Shown here in pieces: positions 45,927-54,636 of a stretch of DNA of 64,000 nt (position 1 is the stretch's first letter; each line of letters begins with the position of its first letter). The notes under the pieces are model-generated. The model worked only from the letters and a program-made list of their open reading frames with translations. It was not told the DNA's origin and searched no databases. The stretch lies in assembly GCF_000967495.1 (NCBI RefSeq), contig NZ_JXXU01000003.1, positions 32,166 through 96,165 of the forward strand. Direction: 5' to 3'. The translations under genes were made by a program, and so were the position numbers. Source of the DNA: Vibrio neptunius. GTDB taxonomy: Bacteria; Pseudomonadota; Gammaproteobacteria; Enterobacterales; Vibrionaceae.

Positions 45927-48107
45927 TTGAAAGCTTCAACACTAGACAAAAAAACCAGAGTGTATAACCAACTTTCACACGCGTCGTATGCGGATCCCTT
46001 TTCGTTTATTGGACCTTTTCTGGACCCAGAACACGGTGCACTTCGGGTATGGATGCCTGGGGCCGACAAAGTGGAACTGGTCATTGAAGGCGAAGAACGC
46101 GTTGAACTAGAGCGTGAAGAAGCGTCTGGTTTTATTCTGCAGCAGCAACGCGATCTGAAACTTACCCATTACCAGCTCGCTGTTGACTGGGCAGGGGAAG
46201 TACAACTGGTCGATGATCCCTATCAGTATCATGCTATTTACGCAGAATACGATGACCTGCATACGCCGAAAGATATGTACCATCACATGGGCGCGCAGTT
46301 TGTGACGATTGAGCGTGATGGCAAATCTATCTCGGGCATCCGTTTCCTCGTTTATGCACCCCATGCTTCAGCTTGTAGCTTAGTCGGCGAGTTTAACCAG
46401 TGGGATGGCCGACGCACGCCGATGCAGCGTCTCGACTATGGTATCTGGGGTATTTTCATCCCGGGTCTGGAAGAAGGGATTCAGTATAAGTTTGAGCTAA
46501 AAGGGCCAAACGGCGAAGGGCTACCGCATAAGGCAGATCCTTGGGGAGCGTATGCAGAACAGTACCCTTCCTTTGCCTCGGTGACTTATGATCACGCCCG
46601 CTACGACTGGCAAGATAATCAGTGGAAAAATCGACCAGTCACGGAAAAGCGGAAGGAAGCATTGTCTTTTTATGAGCTTCACGCGGGCTCATGGCGTCGC
46701 AATGATCATGGCGATTTCTTGAACTACCGTGAATTGGCTGATCAGCTTATTCCTTATCTGGTCGATATGGGTTATACCCATGTTGAATTGATGCCGGTCT
46801 CTGAGCACCCTTTCTACGGCTCTTGGGGCTATCAACCTGTTGGGTTGTTTGCACCAACAAGTCGATTCGGTTCGCCGGATGACTTTAAATATTTCGTTGA
46901 CCAGTGTCACCAAGCTGAAATTGGTGTGGTGCTCGACTGGGTTCCGGCTCATTTCCCTTCTGACGATCACGGACTGGCCAATTTCGATGGAACACCGCTT
47001 TTCCATGATCCGGATCCACGCCGTGGTTGGCATCAGGATTGGAATTCCTACATATACGATTTAAGCCGTGAGCACGTTCGCCGCTTCTTAGTCTCCAATG
47101 CCTTGTACTGGTTTGAACAATTCCATATTGATGGTATTCGAGTCGATGCTGTCGCCTCTATGCTCTACCTTGATTATTCTCGTAGCCACGATCAGTGGAT
47201 TCCCAATGTCGATGGCGGTAACGAAAACTACGATGCGATTGCGACTCTCAAATGGATGAATGAGGAAGTATATAAATATTTCCCGAACGCGATGACCATT
47301 GCCGAAGAATCAACGGCTTTCCCCGGCGTTTCTGCTCCGACATTCATGGGGGGACTCGGTTTCGGTTTTAAGTGGAACATGGGCTGGATGCACGATTCTT
47401 TGCAATACATTAAGGAAGATCCTGTCCATCGAAAGTACCATCACGACACCATTACATTCCCAATGGTATACGCTCACAGTGAAAACTATGTACTGTCTTT
47501 GTCTCATGATGAGGTGGTATACGGTAAAGGTTCGATTCACAATAAGATGCCGGGCGATGAATGGCAACAGACGGCTAACTTACGTGCTTATCTTGGTTAC
47601 ATGTATGCTCAACCGGGTAAGAAGCTCAACTTTATGGGTGCTGAAATTGGTCAGACGGCGGAGTGGAATCATGACGATCAGTTACAATGGTTCCTGCTGG
47701 AGTTTGAACGCCACCAAGGTGTGCAAGCACTAACTCGCGATCTCAACAACTTGTATACCTCTGAATGCGCGATGCATGAACTGGATTGCGAACCACGCGG
47801 CTTTGAGTGGCGTCTGCAAGATGCAGCAGAATCATCGATTTTAGCTCATGAACGATTGAGTGATAACGGAGAGCGGATCCTTATCATCACCAACTTTACC
47901 CCTGTTCCGCATGATGCTTTCCGTTTAGGTGTGCCATTGGCCGGTGAATATGAGTTGTTACTCAACACCGATGATGATAGGTATAACGGTAGTGGGTATG
48001 CCGTCAAGCATTCAGTGAGAACAGAAGAGGTTGAAAGCGAAAGTCAGTCTCAGTCGTTGTCTCTCAGCTTACCGCCACTGGCAACGGTGTTCTATAAACT
48101 TAAATAA
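45927..48107 (+). CDS. glgB: 1,4-alpha-glucan branching enzyme
   Basis: A 726-residue GH13 branching enzyme (E. coli GlgB 728). Two N-terminal CBM48-like modules (about 20-110 and 125-230, the latter with [15 protein letters not shown]) precede the barrel. Catalytic segments are [29 protein letters not shown] (nucleophile Asp) and [15 protein letters not shown] (Glu), with [11 protein letters not shown]. The start is TTG at 45927 behind AGGGAGAG; no ATG is available nearby. No glgC/glgA is present in the window, so glycogen synthesis is completed elsewhere. Placement next to malPQ follows the known Vibrio arrangement. Confidence 0.95.
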   Translation: MKASTLDKKTRVYNQLSHASYADPFSFIGPFLDPEHGALRVWMPGADKVELVIEGEERVELEREEASGFILQQQRDLKLTHYQLAVDWAGEVQLVDDPYQYHAIYAEYDDLHTPKDMYHHMGAQFVTIERDGKSISGIRFLVYAPHASACSLVGEFNQWDGRRTPMQRLDYGIWGIFIPGLEEGIQYKFELKGPNGEGLPHKADPWGAYAEQYPSFASVTYDHARYDWQDNQWKNRPVTEKRKEALSFYELHAGSWRRNDHGDFLNYRELADQLIPYLVDMGYTHVELMPVSEHPFYGSWGYQPVGLFAPTSRFGSPDDFKYFVDQCHQAEIGVVLDWVPAHFPSDDHGLANFDGTPLFHDPDPRRGWHQDWNSYIYDLSREHVRRFLVSNALYWFEQFHIDGIRVDAVASMLYLDYSRSHDQWIPNVDGGNENYDAIATLKWMNEEVYKYFPNAMTIAEESTAFPGVSAPTFMGGLGFGFKWNMGWMHDSLQYIKEDPVHRKYHHDTITFPMVYAHSENYVLSLSHDEVVYGKGSIHNKMPGDEWQQTANLRAYLGYMYAQPGKKLNFMGAEIGQTAEWNHDDQLQWFLLEFERHQGVQALTRDLNNLYTSECAMHELDCEPRGFEWRLQDAAESSILAHERLSDNGERILIITNFTPVPHDAFRLGVPLAGEYELLLNTDDDRYNGSGYAVKHSVRTEEVESESQSQSLSLSLPPLATVFYKLK

Positions 48108-48124
48108 TGTTACATCAGTAACAG

Positions 48125-48158
48125 AAAGAGCCGGTCAATTGATTGGCTCTTTTGCTTT
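48125..48158 (+). terminator. Terminator after glgB
   Basis: Stem AAAGAGCC (48125-48132) / GGCTCTTT (48145-48152), 12-nt loop, followed by TGCTTTTT. Confidence 0.7.
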
Positions 48159-48222
48159 TTAGCGTCAACCCGTTAAGGTAACCAAATCTAAAGCAACAAG
48201 CCATCACACAGGGACGAGAAAG

Positions 48223-48687
48223 TTGGAGACGACACTGCTTAAACATGACTTTGAAGTTATTACTTTTGAGCCACAGCATACACAGGATGTGGTGTGCTTG
48301 TGGCACGATTCGATGCAGGCCGCAATCGGAATTCCACCAGTGCATACTTTTGAATCACAGGCATTTTTCCTCAACCATATCTTACCTGAAACGCACAACA
48401 TCTATGTGGTGATAAACAACGAAACGCGTCAGCCTGTAGCCTTTGTTGCTATTAATGACAGTGAAGTCAATCAGCTTTATGTTCATCGAGATTATCAGTC
48501 AATGGGGCTAGGTAGCCAGCTTTTGGTCATGGCCAAACAGCAGTCGTCAGGTCGCTTGAGTTTACGAACGTTCGAAAACAACATTCGCGCTCAGCAATTC
48601 TATGAGCGCCATGGTTTTGTTGCGATTGGCGGCGACGCAGAAAACGAGGAAGGGCTTCCAGACATTCTATACGAATGGAGGCGTTAA
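48223..48687 (+). CDS. GNAT family N-acetyltransferase
   Basis: 154 residues with NDSEVNQLYVHRDYQSMGLGSQLLVMAK covering strand 4 and the acetyl-CoA loop (Q-S-M-G-L-G), then SLRTFENNIRAQQFYERHGFV. The start is TTG at 48223, with a purine-rich stretch but only a weak Shine-Dalgarno before it. Substrate unknown. It precedes the S66 peptidase gene by 83 bp and may share its transcript. Confidence 0.82.
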   Translation: METTLLKHDFEVITFEPQHTQDVVCLWHDSMQAAIGIPPVHTFESQAFFLNHILPETHNIYVVINNETRQPVAFVAINDSEVNQLYVHRDYQSMGLGSQLLVMAKQQSSGRLSLRTFENNIRAQQFYERHGFVAIGGDAENEEGLPDILYEWRR

Positions 48688-48770
48688 CCACGATGGTAAA
48701 AGTCATCTGGGATAGCCTTTATCAAAACGTGGCACTTGAAAAAATTTTGTTGGGTTAAGGAGTACCCGCT

Positions 48771-49781
48771 TTGTCTATATTATTACCAAGTCACCTATCG
48801 AACGGCGACACCATAGGATTTTTCTCCCCTTCGTCACCGGCAACTCATTTTGCCCCGACTCGGTTCCTACGAGCTAAAACGTATCTCGAAAGCAAAGGGT
48901 TTAGACTTAAAGATGGTAAGCTAACCGGAAAGTCAGATCATTATCGCTCGGGTTCCATTCAAGATCGTGCCGAGGAACTTAACATCCTGATTCGTGACCC
49001 AGAAGTTCGTTGTATTATTTCGACCATCGGTGGCAATAACAGCAACGCTTTACTGCCCTATATTGATTATCAGGCCTTAAAAGCGGATCCGAAAATCATT
49101 GTCGGTTATTCTGACGTCACGGCTCTTTTATTGGGGATCTATGCTCAGACAGGGCTTATCACCTTTTATGGCCCCGCTTTGGTTGCATCATTTGGTGAGT
49201 TTCCCCCTCTGGTTGATGAGACTTTTTCTTCGTTTGAATCTCTGCTCTGTTCCGCGCCTTCGCTACCATATCGCTATCAGATGCCTGAAGCCTGGACTGA
49301 TGTGATGATGGACTGGGAGTCCCAAACTAAGGCCAAACCAGTGATCGCCAATGAATGGCAGTTTATTGGTGAAGGGAAAGTACGAGGTCGTATTATTGGT
49401 GGAAACCTGAACACCATGAATGGGATTTGGGGCAGCCCCTACATGCCTGACATTGCTCAAGGCGACATCCTGCTTATCGAAGATTCTCTTCATAACATTG
49501 CCGTGGTAGAGCGCAGCTTTAATCTACTCAAGCTTTGCGGCGTGTTCGACCGTGTCGCTGCCATCGTACTTGGTAAACATGAGCTGTTTGATGACAAAGG
49601 AACAGGCCGTACGCCTCTTGATGTTTTGAATGAGGTGTTGAACGGCCAAAAAGTGCCCATTCTGTGCGGTTTTGACAGTTGCCACACACATCCTATGCTG
49701 GTGACACCGTTGGGCGTTGAAGCGGAGCTGGACTTTGACAAACAAACGGTTTGTCTCGTGTCTCCTTGGCTTGCAGGCTAG
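48771..49781 (+). CDS. S66 family peptidase (LD-carboxypeptidase / MccF-like)
   Basis: A 336-residue cytoplasmic serine peptidase of the S66 family. The nucleophile Ser lies in IIVGYSDVTALLLGIYAQTG. The oxyanion-side block is CIISTIGGNNSNALLPYIDY. The Glu/His partners are in LLIEDS and DSCHTHPMLVTPLG. The GGNNSN version is typical of the MccF branch (microcin C self-immunity-like) rather than murein LdcA, but function is not proven. The start is TTG at 48771, 8 bases after AAGGAG. Confidence 0.85.
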   Translation: MSILLPSHLSNGDTIGFFSPSSPATHFAPTRFLRAKTYLESKGFRLKDGKLTGKSDHYRSGSIQDRAEELNILIRDPEVRCIISTIGGNNSNALLPYIDYQALKADPKIIVGYSDVTALLLGIYAQTGLITFYGPALVASFGEFPPLVDETFSSFESLLCSAPSLPYRYQMPEAWTDVMMDWESQTKAKPVIANEWQFIGEGKVRGRIIGGNLNTMNGIWGSPYMPDIAQGDILLIEDSLHNIAVVERSFNLLKLCGVFDRVAAIVLGKHELFDDKGTGRTPLDVLNEVLNGQKVPILCGFDSCHTHPMLVTPLGVEAELDFDKQTVCLVSPWLAG

Positions 49782-49827
49782 GTATTGCTGGTCTGGTAAT
49801 GGGCAATTGACTCTTTCCTTGATGCCG

Positions 49828-50268
49828 TTACCAATGCAATGCCATTGAGACAAAACATTCATCCTCTTCAATGACTTGATAGCCTAGCCGAGTGTAAAAC
49901 TGGATAGCTTTGGTGTTGCGAGCGAAGCTAGACAACGTGATTTTGTTGCGGCCTTCACTTTTAACGAGAGTGTTGATCTGCTGCATGACCCCTTGTCCCA
50001 AACCCTGATTTTGATACTGAGGAAAGAGGATCAACAAGTGAATGTGGTAAGCGGTGTCGTAAGGTTTGAAGCACACTAGCCCGACCTTGTTCTGCTGGCT
50101 AACAATCCAATGAAACCACTCTGGCTGATAGTCGCTTGACAGCCGCTGCCTCTGAAACTGGTCATCCCAGCCGAAGACCGCATCAACATGATCATATAGT
50201 GCTTGTTTGACACTAGAAAACACCTCAGGAAATTCTTGTTCAGGGACGGGCAAAAGCTGAATGGTCAT
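49828..50268 (-). CDS. GNAT family N-acetyltransferase
   Basis: 146 residues. Strand 4 and the acetyl-CoA loop are in HLLILFPQYQNQGLGQGVMQQI; SSFARNTKAIQFYTRLGYQVIEED is the C-terminal signature. The start at 50268 (MTIQLLPVPEQEF) is preferred over a GTG four codons upstream because AAGGTG then falls at about 10 bases. It converges on the S66 peptidase gene. Confidence 0.82.
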   Translation of the reverse strand: MTIQLLPVPEQEFPEVFSSVKQALYDHVDAVFGWDDQFQRQRLSSDYQPEWFHWIVSQQNKVGLVCFKPYDTAYHIHLLILFPQYQNQGLGQGVMQQINTLVKSEGRNKITLSSFARNTKAIQFYTRLGYQVIEEDECFVSMALHW

Positions 50269-50696
50269 GGATATCAACACCTTGATTTAATTAGACTTGA
50301 TAGTAAGCGATGCGGGCTTAGAAAAGGCAACTCGGATGTGTCGAAATTGTGACAACCGATGAGTAGCAAGCTCTACCGGATGAGTTCAGCGTTAGGTGCA
50401 GTGAACATCGCGCTAACGTAGTCGGGATAAACTAAGCCCCCCTGAATGTGCCATACACTGTCTGCTAAATGACAACGTACTTGCGAATGGTACCATTGAG
50501 TCTTGAATGGCATCGAGAAAAAACTCTGTCATTTCTTCCTCTTAGCGAACTGTTTTCAACTAAATTTTATGTATGTGAAATTTTCTTATTGATTTCCCTA
50601 TCTTGTTAACCATGGCGCAGTGATAAACGCCATGGATAGTTAGCCGGCCTATGCGAGTAGCGCTGAAGATTTGAAGAAGTATTACTGAGGTTAGAG
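50269..50696. other. Intergenic region before the DedA-OlsF operon
   Basis: 428 bp with no supported gene. It contains a 12-bp palindrome AATGGTACCATT (50486-50497) and should hold the promoter for the seven-gene operon that starts at 50697. No terminator or RNA gene recognised. Confidence 0.4.
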
Positions 50697-51296
50697 ATGG
50701 AGTTAGCAAATCAGATACAGGCATGGTTGTACGCTGGGCATACATCAGTCGCAATGCTGTTTGTTGGCATCATCCTGCTTTCATATTTACTGGAAGACTT
50801 AGCCATTGTGACCGCCGCAACGCTCGCAGTACAAGAGTTAATGCCAATGAGTATCGCGCTAGCGGCTATCTTCGTTGGAATTGCCACAGGCGACCTTGGC
50901 CTCTATCTGATGGGGAAGAGTGCGCAACGTGTACGCTTGCTACGATATCGAATTTTCCAATATCAACGTGTTCGTCAAGTAAAGAAGAAACTTCATCAGA
51001 GCGCGTTTATTACCCTGTTTATTGTTCGTTTCATTCCGGGCCTGCGTACTGTGGGCTTCACGCTAAGCGGTTTTCTTGATGTGCCTATGATGCGATTTTT
51101 TGTCGCGGTGATTGGTGCAACAGGGCTTTGGACTACTTTGATTTTTGGTTCCTTCTACCAGTTAGGCAGTGTGGCCTGGCTGAAAGAGAGTCACGTTAGC
51201 TGGGTGCTGATTCCAGCAGGTCTATGCTTAATGTGGATGCTCAATAAAATTATTACAAAAACATTCTTAAGAGGCTCTTATGACACAGCTCGCTAA
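50697..51296 (+). CDS. DedA family membrane protein
   Basis: A 199-residue inner-membrane protein of the DedA/SNARE-associated family with 5-6 hydrophobic segments. The family core motif is FIVRFIPGLRTVGFTLSGF (R-x-x-P-G-x-R), preceded by YLLEDLAIVTAATLAV with the acidic E/D pair. DedA proteins are linked to lipid-carrier or phospholipid translocation across the membrane. It heads the operon that ends in ornithine-lipid synthase and overlaps the ATP-grasp gene by 17 bp. Confidence 0.88.
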   Translation: MELANQIQAWLYAGHTSVAMLFVGIILLSYLLEDLAIVTAATLAVQELMPMSIALAAIFVGIATGDLGLYLMGKSAQRVRLLRYRIFQYQRVRQVKKKLHQSAFITLFIVRFIPGLRTVGFTLSGFLDVPMMRFFVAVIGATGLWTTLIFGSFYQLGSVAWLKESHVSWVLIPAGLCLMWMLNKIITKTFLRGSYDTAR

Positions 51297-52410
51297 TGTC
51301 GAAATGATTCCACAAGGGAAGGTCAATGCGGGAATGCCAGTTCTCCATGAACCGAAAAGAGTCATCTCGCCATTTGAATTTTTACCAGCTTGGTTTGTTT
51401 ATGCCCCTGTGGTTGTCCAAAGTGCAGCATTAAGCCTGTATCACAGAGATTGGGCGCTACCGCTGATTGCTAACCCTGCGATCAAACTTAGCGGCATGGT
51501 TGGAGAATCCAAACACGACATTTTCAGCGCGGCTGGAGATATTACTCGCCAGTGGATCTTGCCTTTCATTACGTTGGAGAAATCTGACACCAATGAAGAG
51601 CAATTGTTTACGCAAGCAAAAGAACAACTCAAACAGCAAGGAATTACTTACCCTCTTGTGGCAAAGCCTGATTTGGGTTGCCGAGGGGTTGGGGTCAAGT
51701 TGGTGAATGGCGACCAACAACTCAAAGACTATATCGCTCAGTTTCCTTCTCAAGGACGCTTTCTGTTGCAAGTTCGCTCAGACTACAGTGCTGAAGCGGG
51801 AATATTCTATGTCAGACAACCGGGAGAGGAGCGAGGCAAGGTTATTTCCATCACTCTTAAATACTCCCCACGTGTGATGGGTGATGGCCGCTCTTCACTC
51901 AAACAGTTGATTGAACACTGTCCACGTGCAGGCAAACTTCAGCATTTGTATTTACCTCGTCATAGTGAACATCTCGATGTGGTTATTCCTGAAGGGGACG
52001 AGTTTCAGTTGGCATTTGCGGGTAGCCATTCACGTGGTTGTATCTTCCGCGATGGCAATCAATTCATCACGGAGGCTCTCGAACAAAAGCTGGACGAAGT
52101 TCTCGGTGACTTTGAAGGCTTTAACTACGGTCGTCTGGATGTGAAATTTAAAGATATCAACGCATTAATGCGTGGTGAAGCGTTCGACATTCTCGAAATC
52201 AATGGAGCGAGTAGTGAAGCCGCGCATATCTGGGACAGCGACACATCACTGTCGCATATCTTCAGTACGCTGCTTAAACAGTACCGTTTGCTTTATCAAA
52301 TTGGCTCCAAACACAAACAACAAGGCCATCAGACGCCTTCTCTGGGTGCGCTATTACGGGCGTGGCGAGAAGAAAAATTGCTGACTCAGCTTTATCCCAT
52401 GACCGATTAA
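51280..52410 (+). CDS. ATP-grasp domain protein
   Basis: 376 residues. An ATP-grasp fold is seen in YPLVAKPDLGCRGVGVKLV (Lys plus Gly-rich loop), the middle strand FLLQVRSDYSAEAGIFYVR and the metal-binding end NYGRLDVKFKD to FDILEINGASSEAAHIWD. The fold joins a carboxylate to an amine or thiol through an acyl-phosphate, as in D-Ala-D-Ala ligase, but this family's substrates are not known to me. The start overlaps DedA by 17 bp, implying coupling. Confidence 0.8.
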   Translation: MTQLANVEMIPQGKVNAGMPVLHEPKRVISPFEFLPAWFVYAPVVVQSAALSLYHRDWALPLIANPAIKLSGMVGESKHDIFSAAGDITRQWILPFITLEKSDTNEEQLFTQAKEQLKQQGITYPLVAKPDLGCRGVGVKLVNGDQQLKDYIAQFPSQGRFLLQVRSDYSAEAGIFYVRQPGEERGKVISITLKYSPRVMGDGRSSLKQLIEHCPRAGKLQHLYLPRHSEHLDVVIPEGDEFQLAFAGSHSRGCIFRDGNQFITEALEQKLDEVLGDFEGFNYGRLDVKFKDINALMRGEAFDILEINGASSEAAHIWDSDTSLSHIFSTLLKQYRLLYQIGSKHKQQGHQTPSLGALLRAWREEKLLTQLYPMTD

Positions 52411-52434
52411 TAGCTCTGCGCAGGAAAAATGTTT

Positions 52435-52983
52435 ATGAACAATACTTCGACGCTTTCAGCCATGCTTGCCAAATATCAGCCTTCTCAGGCCGTTGTCGGC
52501 TGTATTGAGACGCTCAATCAGGGTTACGAGTTTTTAGAAACGCTGCAACCGGAAGATTATACCTATATTGCTCAACCCCATGTGAGCAGCTCGATTGGAG
52601 AGCACTACCGTCATTGGCTCGACCTGTTTCATGCAATTCGTTTGGACCGTGACAAAATTGATTACAACGTTCGTCGCCGTGGTCACAACGTTGAGCGAGA
52701 TATTAATGTTGCTAAGCAGGAAATCGCTGAGTTGATTGAGTGGCTGTTTGCTTTACCAGCCAATGAATTACACCAGCCAGTTCAAGTTGAAACAGAAGTG
52801 ATGCTCTCTCAAACGCACGTTGAAGAAGTGACTTCGACCTTCGTTCGCGAAATTACTTTCGCCGCGCTACACGCCACTCATCACTTTGCGATGGCGAAAG
52901 TGGTGGCATCGTTAAGAGGCGTGGCATCAGACAGCCATTTTGGCGTCGCACCAACGACGGCAACTTACCAAAGGGCGCAGTAA
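52435..52983 (+). CDS. DinB-like four-helix-bundle protein
   Basis: About 182 residues of helical DinB-superfamily sequence. The candidate metal-binding His residues are in SSSIGEHYRHWLDLF (about 48-60) and ALHATHHFAMAKV (about 143-155), the usual three-His spacing. DinB proteins are thiol-dependent transferases or of unknown role. Two ATGs are six bases apart; the second has AGGA at 9 bases. Third gene of the operon. Confidence 0.78.
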   Translation: MNNTSTLSAMLAKYQPSQAVVGCIETLNQGYEFLETLQPEDYTYIAQPHVSSSIGEHYRHWLDLFHAIRLDRDKIDYNVRRRGHNVERDINVAKQEIAELIEWLFALPANELHQPVQVETEVMLSQTHVEEVTSTFVREITFAALHATHHFAMAKVVASLRGVASDSHFGVAPTTATYQRAQ

Positions 52984-52986
52984 TCT

Positions 52987-53733
52987 ATGTGTACATTATC
53001 TTGGATTTACCATGGCAATAACCACTACGAAGTCTATTTCAATCGCGATGAGCAGCGTTCTCGCCTGCCAGCGCTTGAGCCACAAAGTCTAGTCATTGAT
53101 GGTGTGCATTGTGTGATGCCGATTGACCCTGTCGGTGGAGGTAGTTGGATATCCGCCAATGAACACGGTGTTACTGTGTGTCTGCTTAACTTCTACCAAG
53201 GGAAAACACCACAAGGTCCGCTAACCAGTCGGGGCATGATCATTAAACGTCTTGCTAGCAGTTGTTCCAGTAAAACTGTCGATGCTCGATTGTTGGAAAT
53301 GACACTCACACATTTTGCACCTTTCACTGTGGTCTCTTTCGATACACGCAGAACCGCGAATGAAACCGTGCTATGGACATGGGATGGGGAACAACTTACG
53401 CGTTCACATGCGTTTGCTCCGATAGTTTCTGCGGCTTTGCACTACGAAGATGCGAGACAATATCGCCTAAACCTATTTAACGAATTGGTGTTGACGACGC
53501 CAGATGAAGAGATAGGTAAGCGCTTTCATCAGACGTTTGATGAAAGCTATCCACATCTTTCTCCTCTTATGGAAAGAAATGACGCTCGCACTGTAAGTTT
53601 TAGCTCAGTTGTCGTGTCTTCTACTAAACAAGAAATGAACTACCAATCAATCGACAATCACCGCAATGTTGATTTTCGAACGACACAAAGTTGTTTGAAG
53701 GCCGACGTTGTTGCACAAGGAGTCTTTAAATGA
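52987..53733 (+). CDS. NRDE/TANGO2 family protein
   Basis: 248 residues starting with the conserved MCTLSWIYHGNNHYEVYFNRDE, which ends in the NRDE motif, with catalytic-like Cys2 as in Ntn-type folds. PVGGGSWISANEHGVTVCLLNF follows the family pattern (GGTWLG.N..G....LTN). TANGO2 homologues are linked to haem trafficking or lipid metabolism in eukaryotes; the bacterial role is open. It starts 3 bp after DinB and overlaps the YHS gene by 4 bp (ATGA). Confidence 0.85.
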   Translation: MCTLSWIYHGNNHYEVYFNRDEQRSRLPALEPQSLVIDGVHCVMPIDPVGGGSWISANEHGVTVCLLNFYQGKTPQGPLTSRGMIIKRLASSCSSKTVDARLLEMTLTHFAPFTVVSFDTRRTANETVLWTWDGEQLTRSHAFAPIVSAALHYEDARQYRLNLFNELVLTTPDEEIGKRFHQTFDESYPHLSPLMERNDARTVSFSSVVVSSTKQEMNYQSIDNHRNVDFRTTQSCLKADVVAQGVFK

Positions 53734-54167
53734 AGAAGTTATTTGCCCTTTTAATCATGTTAGTCAGTTTCCCATCTTGGTCAGCAGATAAAATTTACAC
53801 CGGAATATTCAGCAGCAAAGCGGTAAGCGGTTATGACACGGTGGCCTATTTTACCGAAGGCAAGCCTGTCAAAGGAGATAGCAAGTGGCAAGTCGAGTAT
53901 GAGGGCGCTGACTGGTATTTCTCTTCTCAGGAGAACTTAGACAAATTTAAAGCAGACCCTGAAGCTTACGCACCTCAATATGGCGGTTACTGCGCTTGGG
54001 CAATTTCAGCTAAAAACGATTTTGCGTCAGCGGATCCAAAACAATGGGCGATCGTCGACGGTAAGCTTTACTTGAACTACGACGCAGAAGTGAAAAGCTG
54101 GTGGGATGACGACCGTACAGGTCACATCAAACAAGCTGATATCAATTGGCCAACTCTCGTTAACTAA
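53730..54167 (+). CDS. secreted YHS-domain protein
   Basis: 145 residues with signal peptide (about 1-18, ending SWSA) and a YHS-like domain: SGYDTVAYFTEGKPVKGD, WYFSSQENLDKFKADPEAYAPQYGGYCAW. The YHS family often binds metal, but the canonical Tyr-His-Ser triplet is replaced here. Likely periplasmic. Start coupled to the NRDE gene through a 4-bp overlap. Confidence 0.85.
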   Translation: MKKLFALLIMLVSFPSWSADKIYTGIFSSKAVSGYDTVAYFTEGKPVKGDSKWQVEYEGADWYFSSQENLDKFKADPEAYAPQYGGYCAWAISAKNDFASADPKQWAIVDGKLYLNYDAEVKSWWDDDRTGHIKQADINWPTLVN

Positions 54168-54182
54168 CAAGGACTGCCCTCT

Positions 54183-54635
54183 ATGAAATTTTCTCCGATT
54201 AAGCATATTCCTTCAGCGTTCATTGCCTTTGTTTTTATTCAATCGTTGTTCTTCAAGTTCTCTGGCTCTTATGAGACGGACCATATCTTTGGCACTTTGG
54301 GAGAATGGTCAGGGATTGAATGGTTTGGTGTTTACGGTGGTTACTTGATTGGTTTGTCTGAGCTGATTGCTTCAATCCTGCTGTTTACTCGCTTGCACGG
54401 TGTTGGTGCGGCAATGAGTGCAGGTATCATGACAGGTGCGATTTTCTTCCACCTATTTACCCCACTAGGCATTGTAATGCCTGAGTTCAACGCTATGGGG
54501 GAGATTGTTGGTGATGATGGCGGTCTTCTATTTGGTATGGCATGTATTGTTTGGGCGTGCGGTGTATTCCTCTTCATTCGTGATGTGAAAACAGAAGGAA
54601 CCTTTACCAACAACTTGCTAGCAAAAGGAGCTTAA
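54183..54635 (+). CDS. DoxX-like four-TM membrane protein
   Basis: 150 residues with four hydrophobic segments (about 10-28, 50-70, 75-98, 118-135) and a DoxX/MauE-like opening FIQSLFFKFSGS followed by an acidic, exposed loop. The second and third segments (YLIGLSELIASILLF) fit the DoxX pattern of E in TM2. Function unknown; the context is lipid synthesis. It starts 15 bp after the YHS gene and one base precedes the next gene. Confidence 0.7.
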   Translation: MKFSPIKHIPSAFIAFVFIQSLFFKFSGSYETDHIFGTLGEWSGIEWFGVYGGYLIGLSELIASILLFTRLHGVGAAMSAGIMTGAIFFHLFTPLGIVMPEFNAMGEIVGDDGGLLFGMACIVWACGVFLFIRDVKTEGTFTNNLLAKGA

Positions 54636-54636
54636 T

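Noticed and set aside
50486..50497. AATGGTACCATT palindrome in an intergenic region
   Set aside because: A single short palindrome with no second copy found in the window; too weak to call an operator.
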